DNA of 64,000 bases from Caballeronia sp. GAFFF1 (GTDB lineage: Bacteria; Pseudomonadota; Gammaproteobacteria; Burkholderiales; Burkholderiaceae). The notes under the pieces were generated by a model, which saw only the letters and a program-made list of their open reading frames with translations, did not search any database and was not told the origin of the DNA. Made by a program: the position numbers and the translations under genes. Positions 35,942-44,314 of this stretch are shown here, piece after piece. The stretch is from NCBI RefSeq assembly GCF_023630705.1, contig NZ_JALQEM010000029.1:35734-99733 (forward strand), written 5' to 3'. Numbering within the stretch: position 1 is the first letter of the stretch; each line of letters opens with the position of its first letter.

Positions 35942-37144
35942 ATGGAAGGAAAACATACTTATTGGATTAGCGCCCTCGCTTCGGCGGCCGCGTTGGTTTT
36001 ACTTGCCGGTTGCGGCGGCGGTGGTGGCGGGACCAGTTCGAACGGAACGGGCACGACCACGACGACGAGTTCGGGCGGAACTTCGTCGGGCGGCAGTTCA
36101 ACCAGCGCCACGCCGACACTCGCTGCGGCGACGCAAGTCGTCGACGGCACGGCACTCGGCGCGGCGCAATGGGCGAGCGGCTCCACCGCGAGCGGCGGCG
36201 CGGGCCAGCAGGTGAGCAGCCTGAATTGCGCGGTCGCGGGCAATACGTACAGCTACTCGCATCTGTCCATCTATCAGAACGGCAAACAGCTGGCGTTGCC
36301 CGCGAATATCGGCACTGTCGCGCCGACCCTGGCGTTGCAGACGGGCTGCGTCTATCCGGTGCATACCAACGACAACACCGGCAAGATTCGCATGGACGAA
36401 ACGAGCAATGCGTCGTACACGCTCGGCCAGTTCTTCGCCGTGTGGGGGCAGCCGCTTTCCTCGACCAACGTGGCGGGCATCACCGGGCCGGTCACGGCAT
36501 GGGTGAACACGGGCGGCGCGCTCCAACAGTACACGGGCGATCTCGCCAGCCTCGTCTTGCCGCAGCACGGCGAAGTGACGCTTGTCATCGGCACGCCGCC
36601 CGCGCAGATTCCGACCTACACGTGGATCGATCCGCCGGCGTTCAACAACAATCCGGTCACGCTGGTCTATGGCGGCGTCGTCGGCGATACGGCTGCCTGG
36701 CCGGTCGGCGGCACGGCGACGGGCACGACCATCGACGGCATCACCTGCGCCGCGGGCATGGCCGAGACGTTCCACGTCCACGCGCACGTCGCGATCATCA
36801 AGGATGGTCAGTGGCTGCAATTTCCGAAACAAGTCGGCATTCCGGGAAGCTGCAACTACGAGATGCACACGCATGACCAGACCGGCATCGTCCATATCGA
36901 AACGCCGAACGTGAAGACCTACACGCTCGGGCAGTTGTTCGACATCTGGGGCCAGCCGCTCACGACGACGAACGTCGCGGGTATTCAGGGCAACGTCGTG
37001 GTCTATATCAACGACAACGGCGACTCCCGGCGTTACCTGGGCGATCCGCGCGATATCGTGCTGACCTCGCATCGCGATATTACTTTCCAGATCGGCTCGC
37101 CGGTCAGTGCGCTCCCCACGTACTCGTGGTACGAGCCGCAATGA
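35942..37144 (+). CDS. Lipoprotein with two homologous domains, histidine-rich in the second
   Basis: A 400-residue lipoprotein. The lipobox LLAGC puts the lipidated Cys at 24, followed by a Gly run and a Thr/Ser/Gly-rich linker to about 90. Two related domains follow, about 94-228 and 267-397. Both contain a YTLGQ-F-WGQPL--TNVAGI core, a YP/EMHT loop, and end PTYTW/PTYSW. The second domain carries His278, His280, His282, His309, His311 and His318. In the first, the counterparts are Tyr, Tyr, His, His, Asn and Arg. A metal-binding role for the second domain is inferred. The family was not recognised by name. The ribosome-binding site GGCGGAG precedes the ATG. Confidence 0.7.
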   Translation: MEGKHTYWISALASAAALVLLAGCGGGGGGTSSNGTGTTTTTSSGGTSSGGSSTSATPTLAAATQVVDGTALGAAQWASGSTASGGAGQQVSSLNCAVAGNTYSYSHLSIYQNGKQLALPANIGTVAPTLALQTGCVYPVHTNDNTGKIRMDETSNASYTLGQFFAVWGQPLSSTNVAGITGPVTAWVNTGGALQQYTGDLASLVLPQHGEVTLVIGTPPAQIPTYTWIDPPAFNNNPVTLVYGGVVGDTAAWPVGGTATGTTIDGITCAAGMAETFHVHAHVAIIKDGQWLQFPKQVGIPGSCNYEMHTHDQTGIVHIETPNVKTYTLGQLFDIWGQPLTTTNVAGIQGNVVVYINDNGDSRRYLGDPRDIVLTSHRDITFQIGSPVSALPTYSWYEPQ

Positions 37145-37171
37145 GCGATAAGCGATAAGCGATAAGCGGTA
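37144..37171 (+). repeat. Four tandem 7-bp units at a stop codon
   Basis: AGCGATA occurs three times in a row, then AGCGGTA, starting at the last base of the lipoprotein's TGA stop codon. Probably a slippage-prone microsatellite. Confidence 0.7.
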
Positions 37172-37200
37172 AGCGTCGCCGGAAACGGCGTCGAGGCAAG

Positions 37201-37230
37201 CGGGCGGCGTTCGGTGAACGCCGCCCGTTT
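37201..37230 (+). terminator. Intrinsic terminator of the two-domain lipoprotein gene
   Basis: CGGGCGGCGTT (37201-37211) pairs perfectly with AACGCCGCCCG (37217-37227), 5-base loop, followed by TTT. It sits 57 bases after the stop codon. Confidence 0.7.
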
Positions 37231-37244
37231 CCATTGCGCCGGGC

Positions 37245-37271
37245 AAAAAAAAGCCGCCCGGGGTAGGCGGC
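37245..37271 (-). terminator. Intrinsic terminator on the minus strand
   Basis: On the minus strand GCCGCC (37271-37266) pairs with GGCGGC (37258-37253) and is followed by eight T (complement of 37245-37252). It can end transcription from the lipoprotein gene at 37471-37935, about 200 bases upstream. Confidence 0.75.
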
Positions 37272-37470
37272 GAGAGCGCGTCCGTTGCGAGACTGTCCCG
37301 AACGGGGGAACGGACGCGTGAGGAGACAACGGGATGCAGGTGAGTATCGCAAGGCCGGATGGCCGACTCAACCGGCATTTGGAAGCACTGCGTTTCGCGT
37401 TGGCGGGATTATCGCGATTCGCGCATTCCTAGCGGTGTCCGCCGCCGAAGCCCGACGCCATCCAAGCGAA

Positions 37471-37935
37471 TCAGCACTCGTTCGACGGCATCAGACGCGG
37501 ATAGCCGGGCTGCGCGGAATCGATCGTCGTGACGCATGCGCCGGGTTGCACGTCGAGCGTGCTGTCGATTTCCCGCTTCGCGCCGTCGCGGGTCTGCACG
37601 CCGTAGCGATATACCTTCGCGGTCTGCTCCGGAGCCTTGTCGAAGAGGCTCGTCAGATCGAAGCTCAGTCCCGCGCCCGCGCCGATGCCGCTCCAGCCGC
37701 TGCCGCCCACGCCGCCGCCGCCGACGCTCACCGCCGGCCCCGACGACGACGCCGCGCCGGTTGCGACCGTGGTCAGGTACTGCTTGTCCGCGATGCGTCC
37801 GTTGGCGAGCCGGGCGTCGGCGGGAAGCGCGCCGGATGCGCCCGGACCGCTTGCGCACGCCGCGAGCAGCGCGCATGCGACGACGGCGACGCCAGCCAGC
37901 GCCGGGCATTTGACGATGCGTTGATACGATTTCAT
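37471..37935 (-). CDS. Putative lipoprotein (154 aa)
   Basis: The signal peptide is hydrophobic (LAGVAVVACALLAAC) with lipobox LLAAC, so this should be a lipoprotein. The mature part has a Gly/Ser/Val-rich, low-complexity middle (SVGGGGVGGSGWSGIGAGAG). It ends in a more ordered region (KVYRYGVQTRDGAKREIDST) with two cysteines, one at the C-terminus, that may pair. The start at 37935 has AAGG 6 bases upstream; the ATG at 37947 has a weaker signal. Family and function are unknown. It is monocistronic, ending at the terminator near 37250. Confidence 0.6.
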   Translation of the reverse strand: MKSYQRIVKCPALAGVAVVACALLAACASGPGASGALPADARLANGRIADKQYLTTVATGAASSSGPAVSVGGGGVGGSGWSGIGAGAGLSFDLTSLFDKAPEQTAKVYRYGVQTRDGAKREIDSTLDVQPGACVTTIDSAQPGYPRLMPSNEC

Positions 37936-38013
37936 TGCAGCCTTCATTGAACTTCTGAAAACCCTCCGTTCGACGACGAGCGTCTATGCCGCACAGGCCG
38001 CGAAGCATCGGAC

Positions 38014-38040
38014 AAAAAAGAGCCGCCCGACAAGGGCGGC
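38014..38040 (-). terminator. Intrinsic terminator downstream of the aroE-like gene
   Basis: On the minus strand GCCGCCC (38040-38034) pairs with GGGCGGC (38028-38022), loop TTGTC, followed by TCTTTTTT. It lies 120 bases past the aroE-like stop and resembles the terminator at 37245-37271. Confidence 0.8.
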
Positions 38041-38159
38041 GAGCCGATGTATCGACGGCAGCCGGCATGCGCGGCTGAGGGAGGCGCGCGCGCCGCGGTA
38101 TGGTGCAGCAGCGCCGTGCCTATTTGAACCAGACTCGTCCGATTCCGCCAGCCGCCGAT

Positions 38160-38987
38160 TCAATCGCGCAGCAGGAAATCCACCATGGCGTCGCAGACGC
38201 GGCCGAACATCTGCGTGCCCGTGACGGTCGGACAGCCGCGCGCTCGGGCGGCTTCGATAAATGGCGTGATGGGCGGCTTGGTGACGACATCGCCGACGAA
38301 CGTCGTCGCGGGAAGGCGCGATACGTCGAAGGGCAGCGCATCGCCTGCGCGCATGCCGGCCGGCGACGCATTCACGACGATGTCGTGTGTCGGCGCGTCG
38401 CCGTCATCGGCGATGCGCACCGCGCCGCGTCCCAGCGAGGCGAGCCGCGAGACGAGCGCGCCGGTGCGCTCGGCATCGAAATCCCGGACGGCTAGCGACG
38501 CCACGCCGGCCTCGATCAGCGCCTGACCGATGGCCGAGCCCGCGCCGCCCGCGCCGATCAACAGCGCGCGCTTTCCAGCCGGCTCGCAGCCTGCGTCGAT
38601 GAGCGCGGCGACCATGCCGACGCCGTCGGACATGCCGCCGTGCCACGTACCGTCGGCATTGCGTCGGAGCATGTTGGTCGCGCCCAGGAACTTCGACTCG
38701 CCGGTGAGCGTGCGGCAGTACCGCGCGGCGCTGAACTTGTGCGGCACGGTGATGATGATGCCGTCGACGTTCTGCATCGGCGTCACGCCGGCGAAGAAGG
38801 CGTCGAGATCGGCCGGCGCGACGTGCGCGGGAACGACGATCGCGTCGCGGCCGGCCGCGCGTATCGCCGCCGTGACGCCGGAGGGCGAGCGCACCTGCGC
38901 GATCGGATCGCCGACGATGAAATACAGGCGGGTCGCGCCGCTCAAGCCCGCATCGAGCGATGCGGAAAACGATGTGTCCTGCGCCAT
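38160..38987 (-). CDS. Shikimate dehydrogenase-family protein (AroE paralogue)
   Basis: A 275-residue NADP(H)-dependent dehydrogenase with the shikimate dehydrogenase fold. The substrate loop is IIITVPHK with catalytic Lys84. ATNMLRR lies near residue 103, and the NADP motif is GAGGAGSA (145-152). The usual N-terminal SxS substrate motif (SKSP/S) is altered to QVRSPSG. The first 15 residues extend past the normal start. The altered motif and lone position suggest a catabolic or quinate-type paralogue rather than the housekeeping AroE. The start at 38987 is supported by GGAGAG at a long spacing; a longer frame upstream is AT-richer and unlikely coding. Confidence 0.75.
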   Translation of the reverse strand: MAQDTSFSASLDAGLSGATRLYFIVGDPIAQVRSPSGVTAAIRAAGRDAIVVPAHVAPADLDAFFAGVTPMQNVDGIIITVPHKFSAARYCRTLTGESKFLGATNMLRRNADGTWHGGMSDGVGMVAALIDAGCEPAGKRALLIGAGGAGSAIGQALIEAGVASLAVRDFDAERTGALVSRLASLGRGAVRIADDGDAPTHDIVVNASPAGMRAGDALPFDVSRLPATTFVGDVVTKPPITPFIEAARARGCPTVTGTQMFGRVCDAMVDFLLRD

Positions 38988-39325
38988 GCGTCGGGTCTCT
39001 CCGTTGGACGCGCGGGGGGTGCGTGCGTCGATGTGAAAAAGCGTGGATGGCGAACTGTAGTGGAGATTGAAAAGCGCTTCAATGAAGTTCGCCGTCAGAA
39101 GCAACTAACGGTCGAGCCGCGACGGCTACACCGACTCAAGAGAGGAACACACAAGCAAAAACAGCGTCTTTAATAGCAGGCAGATGACCGAGCCGGTGAG
39201 CGGCTGCTGACGCCTCTGCGCGGTGCGCGATTGGTCAACATGTGTCCGAACGCAAAGCAACGCACGCCCTCGACCCGCTGACCCTGCACTATCCTTTGCA
39301 GATCAAGCCCCTTCGGAGGCCGATC

Positions 39326-40771
39326 ATGTCAGTCGCGACCGCCATCGCTCCCGCGCGTGAAGTCCACGACTTGCCGTCGCCGCGCGGTCTGCCGCTCATC
39401 GGCAACCTGCATCAGCTGCCGCCCGCGACGCATCATCTGACGCTCGAACGCTGGGCCGCGGAACTCGGCACGCCGTACGTCTTCCGGCTCGGCCGCACGC
39501 CGGTCACCGTGTGGTCGGACATCGAATTGAGCCATGCCGTGATGCGCGAGCGGCCACATCGCTACCGGCGTTACGAGCCGATCGAATCCGTGCTGAAGGA
39601 GTTCGGCTGCAACGGGCTCTTTTCGGTCGAAGGCGCGGCCTGGCTGCCGCAACGCCGCCTCGTCATGCAGGCGCTTTCCATTCCGCACATCAAGGCGTTC
39701 TATCCGACGCTCGCGGCCATCACCGACCGGCTGCGGCGGCGTTGGGAAGCGGCGGCGCGGGCCGGGCGCGTCGTCGACATGATCGCGGACCTGAAGCGCT
39801 TCACGGTCGATGCGACGAGCGCGCTCGCCTTCGGCGAGGACCCGAACACGCTGGAACGCGAAGGCGACCTCATCCAGCAGCATCTCGCGCTTCTTCTGCC
39901 GATGCTCATGTCGCGCGTCAATGCGCCGTTCGCTTACTGGCGCTATCTGAAAATGCCGCGCGACCGCCGCTTCGAACACGCGATGGCCGAAGTGCATCGC
40001 TATATTCGCGCGCTGATGGCCCGTGCGCGCGAACGCATGCAGACGCAGAACGAGCCGCGCAATCTGCTCGACGCGATGCTGGCCCTGCGCGATGCGCCCG
40101 GCGCCGACATCACTGACGACGACGTCGCCGCCAACGTGATGACGCTACTGGTGGCGGGGGAAGACACGACGGCGACGTCGATTGCCTGGGCGCTGCTGTT
40201 TCTCGGGACCGACGAAGCGCTTCAGGCGCGCGTGGCCGCCGATGCTCGCCACGCGCTCGGCAACGCGCCCGTGTGCCCGACCTATGACGCGATGCGCGCG
40301 CTCGATTCGTGCGAAGCCGTGTGCACCGAGGCGAGCCGCCTGCATCCGGTCGCGCCGTATTTGTCGTTCGAACCGCTGGAAGACGTGCGGCTGTCCGGCG
40401 TGCACTTGCCGGCCGGCACCAAGATGTTCATGCTGAATCGCCCGGCCATGCTCGATGCGCGCCATTTCGCCGATGCCGCGCGCTACGACCCGCAGCGGTG
40501 GCTGCGCGATCGTCGGCGAGGTGGAGACGCGAACGCGCCGACGCATGAAACCCGCGCCTGGCTGCAATTCGGCGCGGGGCCGCGCGTGTGTCCGGGGCGG
40601 TATCTGGCGTCGGTGGAAATGCGGCTCGTCGTGTCGATGCTGACGGCGAACTTCGTCGCGCGGCTGGCGACTGATCCGGCGAACATCCGCGAAGTCTGCG
40701 CCTTCACGATGGTGCCGAGCGACATGCCGATGCGTCTTCAGTTGCGTGACAAGCCCGTGGCTTCTCACTGA
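39326..40771 (+). CDS. Cytochrome P450
   Basis: A 481-residue heme monooxygenase. Key sites are the I-helix oxygen-activation motif AGEDTT (277-282), ExxR (EASR, 335-338), and the heme loop FGAGPRVCPGRYLA with proximal Cys422. The PRGLPLIGNLHQLPP start resembles CYP proteins of the eukaryote-like group (CYP102/CYP110-like) rather than small bacterial class I enzymes. No ferredoxin or reductase gene is adjacent, so its electron donor is elsewhere. The start at 39326 has GGAGG 6 bases upstream; an upstream in-frame ATG at 39242 adds 28 residues with no such signal. Substrate unknown. Confidence 0.88.
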   Translation: MSVATAIAPAREVHDLPSPRGLPLIGNLHQLPPATHHLTLERWAAELGTPYVFRLGRTPVTVWSDIELSHAVMRERPHRYRRYEPIESVLKEFGCNGLFSVEGAAWLPQRRLVMQALSIPHIKAFYPTLAAITDRLRRRWEAAARAGRVVDMIADLKRFTVDATSALAFGEDPNTLEREGDLIQQHLALLLPMLMSRVNAPFAYWRYLKMPRDRRFEHAMAEVHRYIRALMARARERMQTQNEPRNLLDAMLALRDAPGADITDDDVAANVMTLLVAGEDTTATSIAWALLFLGTDEALQARVAADARHALGNAPVCPTYDAMRALDSCEAVCTEASRLHPVAPYLSFEPLEDVRLSGVHLPAGTKMFMLNRPAMLDARHFADAARYDPQRWLRDRRRGGDANAPTHETRAWLQFGAGPRVCPGRYLASVEMRLVVSMLTANFVARLATDPANIREVCAFTMVPSDMPMRLQLRDKPVASH

Positions 40772-41397
40772 GCATCCGGTGCGGACGCCGGGGCCGCGGG
40801 CACACCGCCTCCGGTGGCCATCCACAGCACTTCGGCGTCTTCTTCGCTCGTCGAAATCGCGGCGTGCCCAGTGCGGCTGTCGAAGTAGATGCTGTCGCCG
40901 GCGTGCAGATGCGTCGGCGCGTAGAGTTCCGAGTACAGGCAGACGCTGCCGCTGATCACATACAGAAATTCCTCGCCTTCGTGACGGCCCCAATCGTCGA
41001 AGGCGTCGAGCGTGTGCGCGGAGATGCGGATGCGAAACGGCAGCATCGCCTTGTGCGCGAGTTCGGTGGCGAGCAGTTCCATCTGATAGCCGCGATACGC
41101 GTGGCGCTGGCCCTGATCGCGGCGCGTGAGCGCTCGCCTTCCGCTCGCGCTCGGCGCGCTCGTGTTGCCGAACAGTTCGCCCAGATCGATCCGCAAGCCG
41201 CGCACGATTTTTTGAAGCACATCGAACGTGGGCGACATCAGCCCGTTCTCGATCTTCGAAAGCGCCGAGCGCGACACGCCGCACATGCGGCTCGCCGTCT
41301 CCAGCGTCATGTCCTGCGCCACGCGCGCCTGTCTGACGCGGCGGCCGAGATCGGCTGCGGACTGCTCGGGCGCTTGGCGGGTCGGGAGGGTAGTCAT
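40765..41397 (-). CDS. XRE-family regulator with C-terminal cupin
   Basis: A 210-residue regulator. Residues about 17-75 form an XRE/Cro-type HTH (LGRRVRQARVAQDMTLETAS, then VSRSALSKIENGLMSP). Residues about 120-195 form a cupin sensor (GEEFLYVISGSVCLY, then LHAGDSIYFDSRTGHA). Cupin-XRE proteins often control amino-acid or polyamine catabolism. It is divergent from an AmaB-type dehydrogenase gene across 210 bases. A perfect 16-bp palindrome lies near that gene, with a similar imperfect site 20-34 bases from the regulator's own start, suggesting control of both. It overlaps the end of the convergent P450 gene by 7 bases. Confidence 0.85.
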   Translation of the reverse strand: MTTLPTRQAPEQSAADLGRRVRQARVAQDMTLETASRMCGVSRSALSKIENGLMSPTFDVLQKIVRGLRIDLGELFGNTSAPSASGRRALTRRDQGQRHAYRGYQMELLATELAHKAMLPFRIRISAHTLDAFDDWGRHEGEEFLYVISGSVCLYSELYAPTHLHAGDSIYFDSRTGHAAISTSEEDAEVLWMATGGGVPAAPASAPDAQ

Positions 41398-41415
41398 CGT
41401 GAGGGAGGAAATTTT

Positions 41416-41430
41416 GTTTCCGATAATAAC
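41416..41430. promoter_or_regulatory. Imperfect second operator candidate
   Basis: GTTTCCGATAATAAC matches the palindrome at 41548 in 12 of 16 aligned positions and lies 19 bases from the XRE-cupin start codon. Possible autoregulatory site. Confidence 0.35.
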
Positions 41431-41547
41431 ATCAGGACGGCTGTCGACCGCACCGCTGGCAAGCCGACGCACCCTCGGGAGAACCCGTATATTGGCGGCA
41501 TTGTGACGTGAGGCATCCGCGCGTATAGTCTTCCGCAACCGCGCAAA

Positions 41548-41563
41548 GTTTCTGATCAGAAAC
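41548..41563. promoter_or_regulatory. Perfect 16-bp palindrome, candidate operator for the XRE-cupin regulator
   Basis: GTTTCTGATCAGAAAC is its own reverse complement and lies 44 bases before the GTG of the AmaB-type gene, where an operator or activator site would be expected. The adjacent regulator gene and the similar site at 41416 support this. Confidence 0.55.
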
Positions 41564-41607
41564 ACATTGGCGCACCGTTCAACGCAGCAGCACGAGAGGA
41601 TTTCACC

Positions 41608-43107
41608 GTGGACGCTCAATCGATTCTTTCCGACCTCGGCATTGCGGGGCTCGTCGAGGACGGCGATCTCGCCGTCACGTCGCCGATCACGGGGCAGGTC
41701 ATCGGGCGCGTGAAGCGCCACACCGCCGCCCAGGTCGACGCCACGCTCGCTCAGGCGCGCACCGCGTTCGCTCACTGGCGCAACGTGCCCGCGCCGCGGC
41801 GCGGCGAACTCGTGCGGCTGCTTGGCAATCGCTTGCGCGAGAAGAAGACTGCGCTCGGGCGGCTTGTCTCGCTGGAAGCAGGCAAGATCCTGCAGGAAGG
41901 ACTCGGCGAGGTGCAGGAGATGATCGACATCTGCGATTTCGCCGTCGGCCTGTCGCGGCAGCTTTACGGCCTGACGATCGCATCGGAAAGACCGGGGCAT
42001 CGCATGGCGGAGACGTGGCATCCGTTCGGCGTGTGCACCATCATTTCCGCGTTCAATTTTCCGGTCGCGGTCTGGTCGTGGAACGCGGCGCTCGCGCTCG
42101 TGTGCGGCAATGCCGTTGTCTGGAAGCCTTCGGAGAAAACGCCGCTGACCGCGCTCGCCGTGGATCGCATCTTTCGCGAAGCGCTCGACGAATTCGGCAG
42201 CGCGCCGCCGGGACTCTCAGCGGTCGTGATCGGCGACCGTGACATCGGCACGCAGCTCGTCGCGGACAAGCGCTCGGATATCGTCAGCGCGACGGGCAGC
42301 ACGGAAATGGGCCGCGCGGTGGGTGTCGAGGTCGCGCGTCGCTTCGGCCGCTCGATTCTCGAACTCGGCGGAAATAACGCGGGCATCGTCTCGCAGACGG
42401 CCAATCGCGATCTCGCGCTGCGCGGCATTCTGTTTTCGGCGGTCGGCACGGCGGGCCAGCGGTGCACGTCGCTGCGGCGTCTTTTCGTCCACGAAAGCAT
42501 CTACGATGAAACCGTCGCGCGTCTCAAGGACCTGTACGCGAAAGTGCCGATCGGCAATCCGTTGAACGACGGCGTGTTGATGGGCCCGCTCATCGACGTG
42601 CAGTCGTTCGCGCGCATGCAGGACGCGCTGGAACAGGCGAAGGGCGAAGGCGGCAAGGTCTTCGGCGGCGAGCGCGTGACGGTCGAAGGCTGCGAGAACG
42701 GCTACTATGTACGCCCCGCCCTCGTCGAAATGCCCGCGCAAACCGAAGTGGTCCTAAAGGAAACGTTCGCGCCGATTCTCTATGTCATGCGCTACGGCGA
42801 TTTCGACGAAGCCATTGCGCTGAACAACGCGGCCGTGCACGGCTTGTCGTCGTGCGCGTTCACCACGGACCTGCGCGAGGCCGAGCGATTCCTGTCCGCA
42901 TCGGGCAGCGACTGCGGCATCGCAAACGTGAACATCGGGCCGAGCGGCGCGGAGATCGGCGGCGCGTTCGGCGGCGAAAAGGAAACGGGCGGCGGACGCG
43001 AATCGGGCTCGGACGCGTGGAAGGCATACATGCGCCGCGCGACCAACACGATCAACTACTCGTCCGAATTGCCGCTCGCTCAGGGCATCGACTTCAATCT
43101 GGGCTGA
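41608..43107 (+). CDS. amaB: Aldehyde dehydrogenase, AmaB/ALDH7 type (L-piperideine-6-carboxylate/aminoadipate semialdehyde)
   Basis: A 499-residue NAD+-dependent aldehyde dehydrogenase. The general base Glu252 is in LELGGNNA and the nucleophile Cys286 in GQRCTSLRR. ISAFNFPVAVWSWN (146-159) is the NAD-binding stretch. The length and the long C-terminal end (RATNTINYSSELPLAQGIDF) are typical of ALDH7 proteins such as AmaB/PCD and antiquitin. It would oxidise alpha-aminoadipate semialdehyde to aminoadipate in lysine/pipecolate degradation. It uses a GTG start with GAGAGGA upstream. The DadA-like oxidase gene follows after 34 bases. Confidence 0.87.
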   Translation: MDAQSILSDLGIAGLVEDGDLAVTSPITGQVIGRVKRHTAAQVDATLAQARTAFAHWRNVPAPRRGELVRLLGNRLREKKTALGRLVSLEAGKILQEGLGEVQEMIDICDFAVGLSRQLYGLTIASERPGHRMAETWHPFGVCTIISAFNFPVAVWSWNAALALVCGNAVVWKPSEKTPLTALAVDRIFREALDEFGSAPPGLSAVVIGDRDIGTQLVADKRSDIVSATGSTEMGRAVGVEVARRFGRSILELGGNNAGIVSQTANRDLALRGILFSAVGTAGQRCTSLRRLFVHESIYDETVARLKDLYAKVPIGNPLNDGVLMGPLIDVQSFARMQDALEQAKGEGGKVFGGERVTVEGCENGYYVRPALVEMPAQTEVVLKETFAPILYVMRYGDFDEAIALNNAAVHGLSSCAFTTDLREAERFLSASGSDCGIANVNIGPSGAEIGGAFGGEKETGGGRESGSDAWKAYMRRATNTINYSSELPLAQGIDFNLG

Positions 43108-43141
43108 AGCGTTCAACGCAAACGACTGCGACGGGGGCGGC

Positions 43142-44314
43142 GTGACTCAACAGGTAGTGATCGTCGGTGGCGGCGTGATCGGGAGTTCGGTCGCGTATTT
43201 CCTGCGGGCATCGGACCCGGGCGTGCAGGTCACGGTGATCGAACGCGATCCGACTTACGCGCGCTCGTCCTCTGCGTTGTCGGCGGCATCGATCCGCCAG
43301 CAATTCTCGACGCCGCTTTCCGTGCGCATGTCGCTGTTCGGCATCGAGTTCCTGCGCGATATCGGCGCGCGGCTCGAAGTGAACGGCGAGCGGCCGTCCA
43401 TCGACCTGCACGAGGGCGGTTATCTCTTTCTCGCGACGCCGCGCGGCGAAAACACGTTGCGCGAGAATCACGCGATGCAACGCGCGCTCGGCGCCGACAT
43501 CACGCTGCTCGATCCCGCCGGGTTGCGGGCGCGCTTTCCGTGGCTCAATACCGACGATCTGGCGGCGGGCGCATTCGGCGAGCGTGGCGAAGGCTGGTTC
43601 GATGGCTACGGCCTCGTGCAGGCGTTGCGACGCAAGGCGCAGTCGTTGGGCGCGCGTTACGTGACGGCAGACGTGACCGGCATCGAACGGGAAGGGCGGC
43701 GCGCGACGCGCGTGCGCGCTTCGAACGGCGAAGCGTACTCATGCGATGTGGTCGTGAATGCGGCCGGCGCCTGGTCGCGTTCCATTGCGGCGATGCTCGG
43801 CATCGACCTTCCGGTACACGCGCGGCGACGCAGCATCTTCAACGTGTCGTCGCCGGCGAAGCTCGACGCCTGTCCGCTTCTGATCGACCCGACCGGCGTC
43901 TATTTCCGCCCGGAAGGGCGCACGTACATCTGCGGGACGTCGCCATCGGCGGATAACGACCCGGACGACCTTCCGCTCGACGAAGTGGACCACGTCCTTT
44001 TCGACGACGTGATCTGGCCGACGCTTGCGCATCGCGTGCCGCAATTCGAGGCGTTGCGGGTCGAGCACTGCTGGTCCGGCTATTACGAATACAACGTCTT
44101 GGACCAGAACGCGATAATCGGCTTTCATCCGGCCATCGACAATTGCGTCTTTGCAAGCGGCTTCAGCGGACACGGCTTGCAGCACGGTCCTGCAACGGGG
44201 CGCGGCGTCAGCGAACTGATTTTGAATGGCCGCTACACGACACTCGATCTATCGCCGCTCGGTTGGGCGCGTGTCATGGAAGGCCGGCCGATCGTGGAGA
44301 AAAACGTCGTTTAG
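43142..44314 (+). CDS. FAD-dependent amino-acid oxidase (AmaA/DadA-like)
   Basis: A 390-residue flavoprotein of the DAO family. The Rossmann motif is VIVGGGVIGSSVAYFLR (5-21), followed by a second FAD contact near residue 205 (VVNAAGAWSRSI) and the C-terminal FASGFSGHGLQHGPATGRG. Such enzymes oxidise secondary or D-amino acids and pass electrons to the membrane or oxygen. Next to an AmaB-type dehydrogenase it would fit an L-pipecolate oxidase feeding piperideine-6-carboxylate forward. It starts at GTG with only a weak GGGGGCGG upstream. Sarcosine or another imino acid is an alternative substrate. Confidence 0.75.
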   Translation: MTQQVVIVGGGVIGSSVAYFLRASDPGVQVTVIERDPTYARSSSALSAASIRQQFSTPLSVRMSLFGIEFLRDIGARLEVNGERPSIDLHEGGYLFLATPRGENTLRENHAMQRALGADITLLDPAGLRARFPWLNTDDLAAGAFGERGEGWFDGYGLVQALRRKAQSLGARYVTADVTGIEREGRRATRVRASNGEAYSCDVVVNAAGAWSRSIAAMLGIDLPVHARRRSIFNVSSPAKLDACPLLIDPTGVYFRPEGRTYICGTSPSADNDPDDLPLDEVDHVLFDDVIWPTLAHRVPQFEALRVEHCWSGYYEYNVLDQNAIIGFHPAIDNCVFASGFSGHGLQHGPATGRGVSELILNGRYTTLDLSPLGWARVMEGRPIVEKNVV

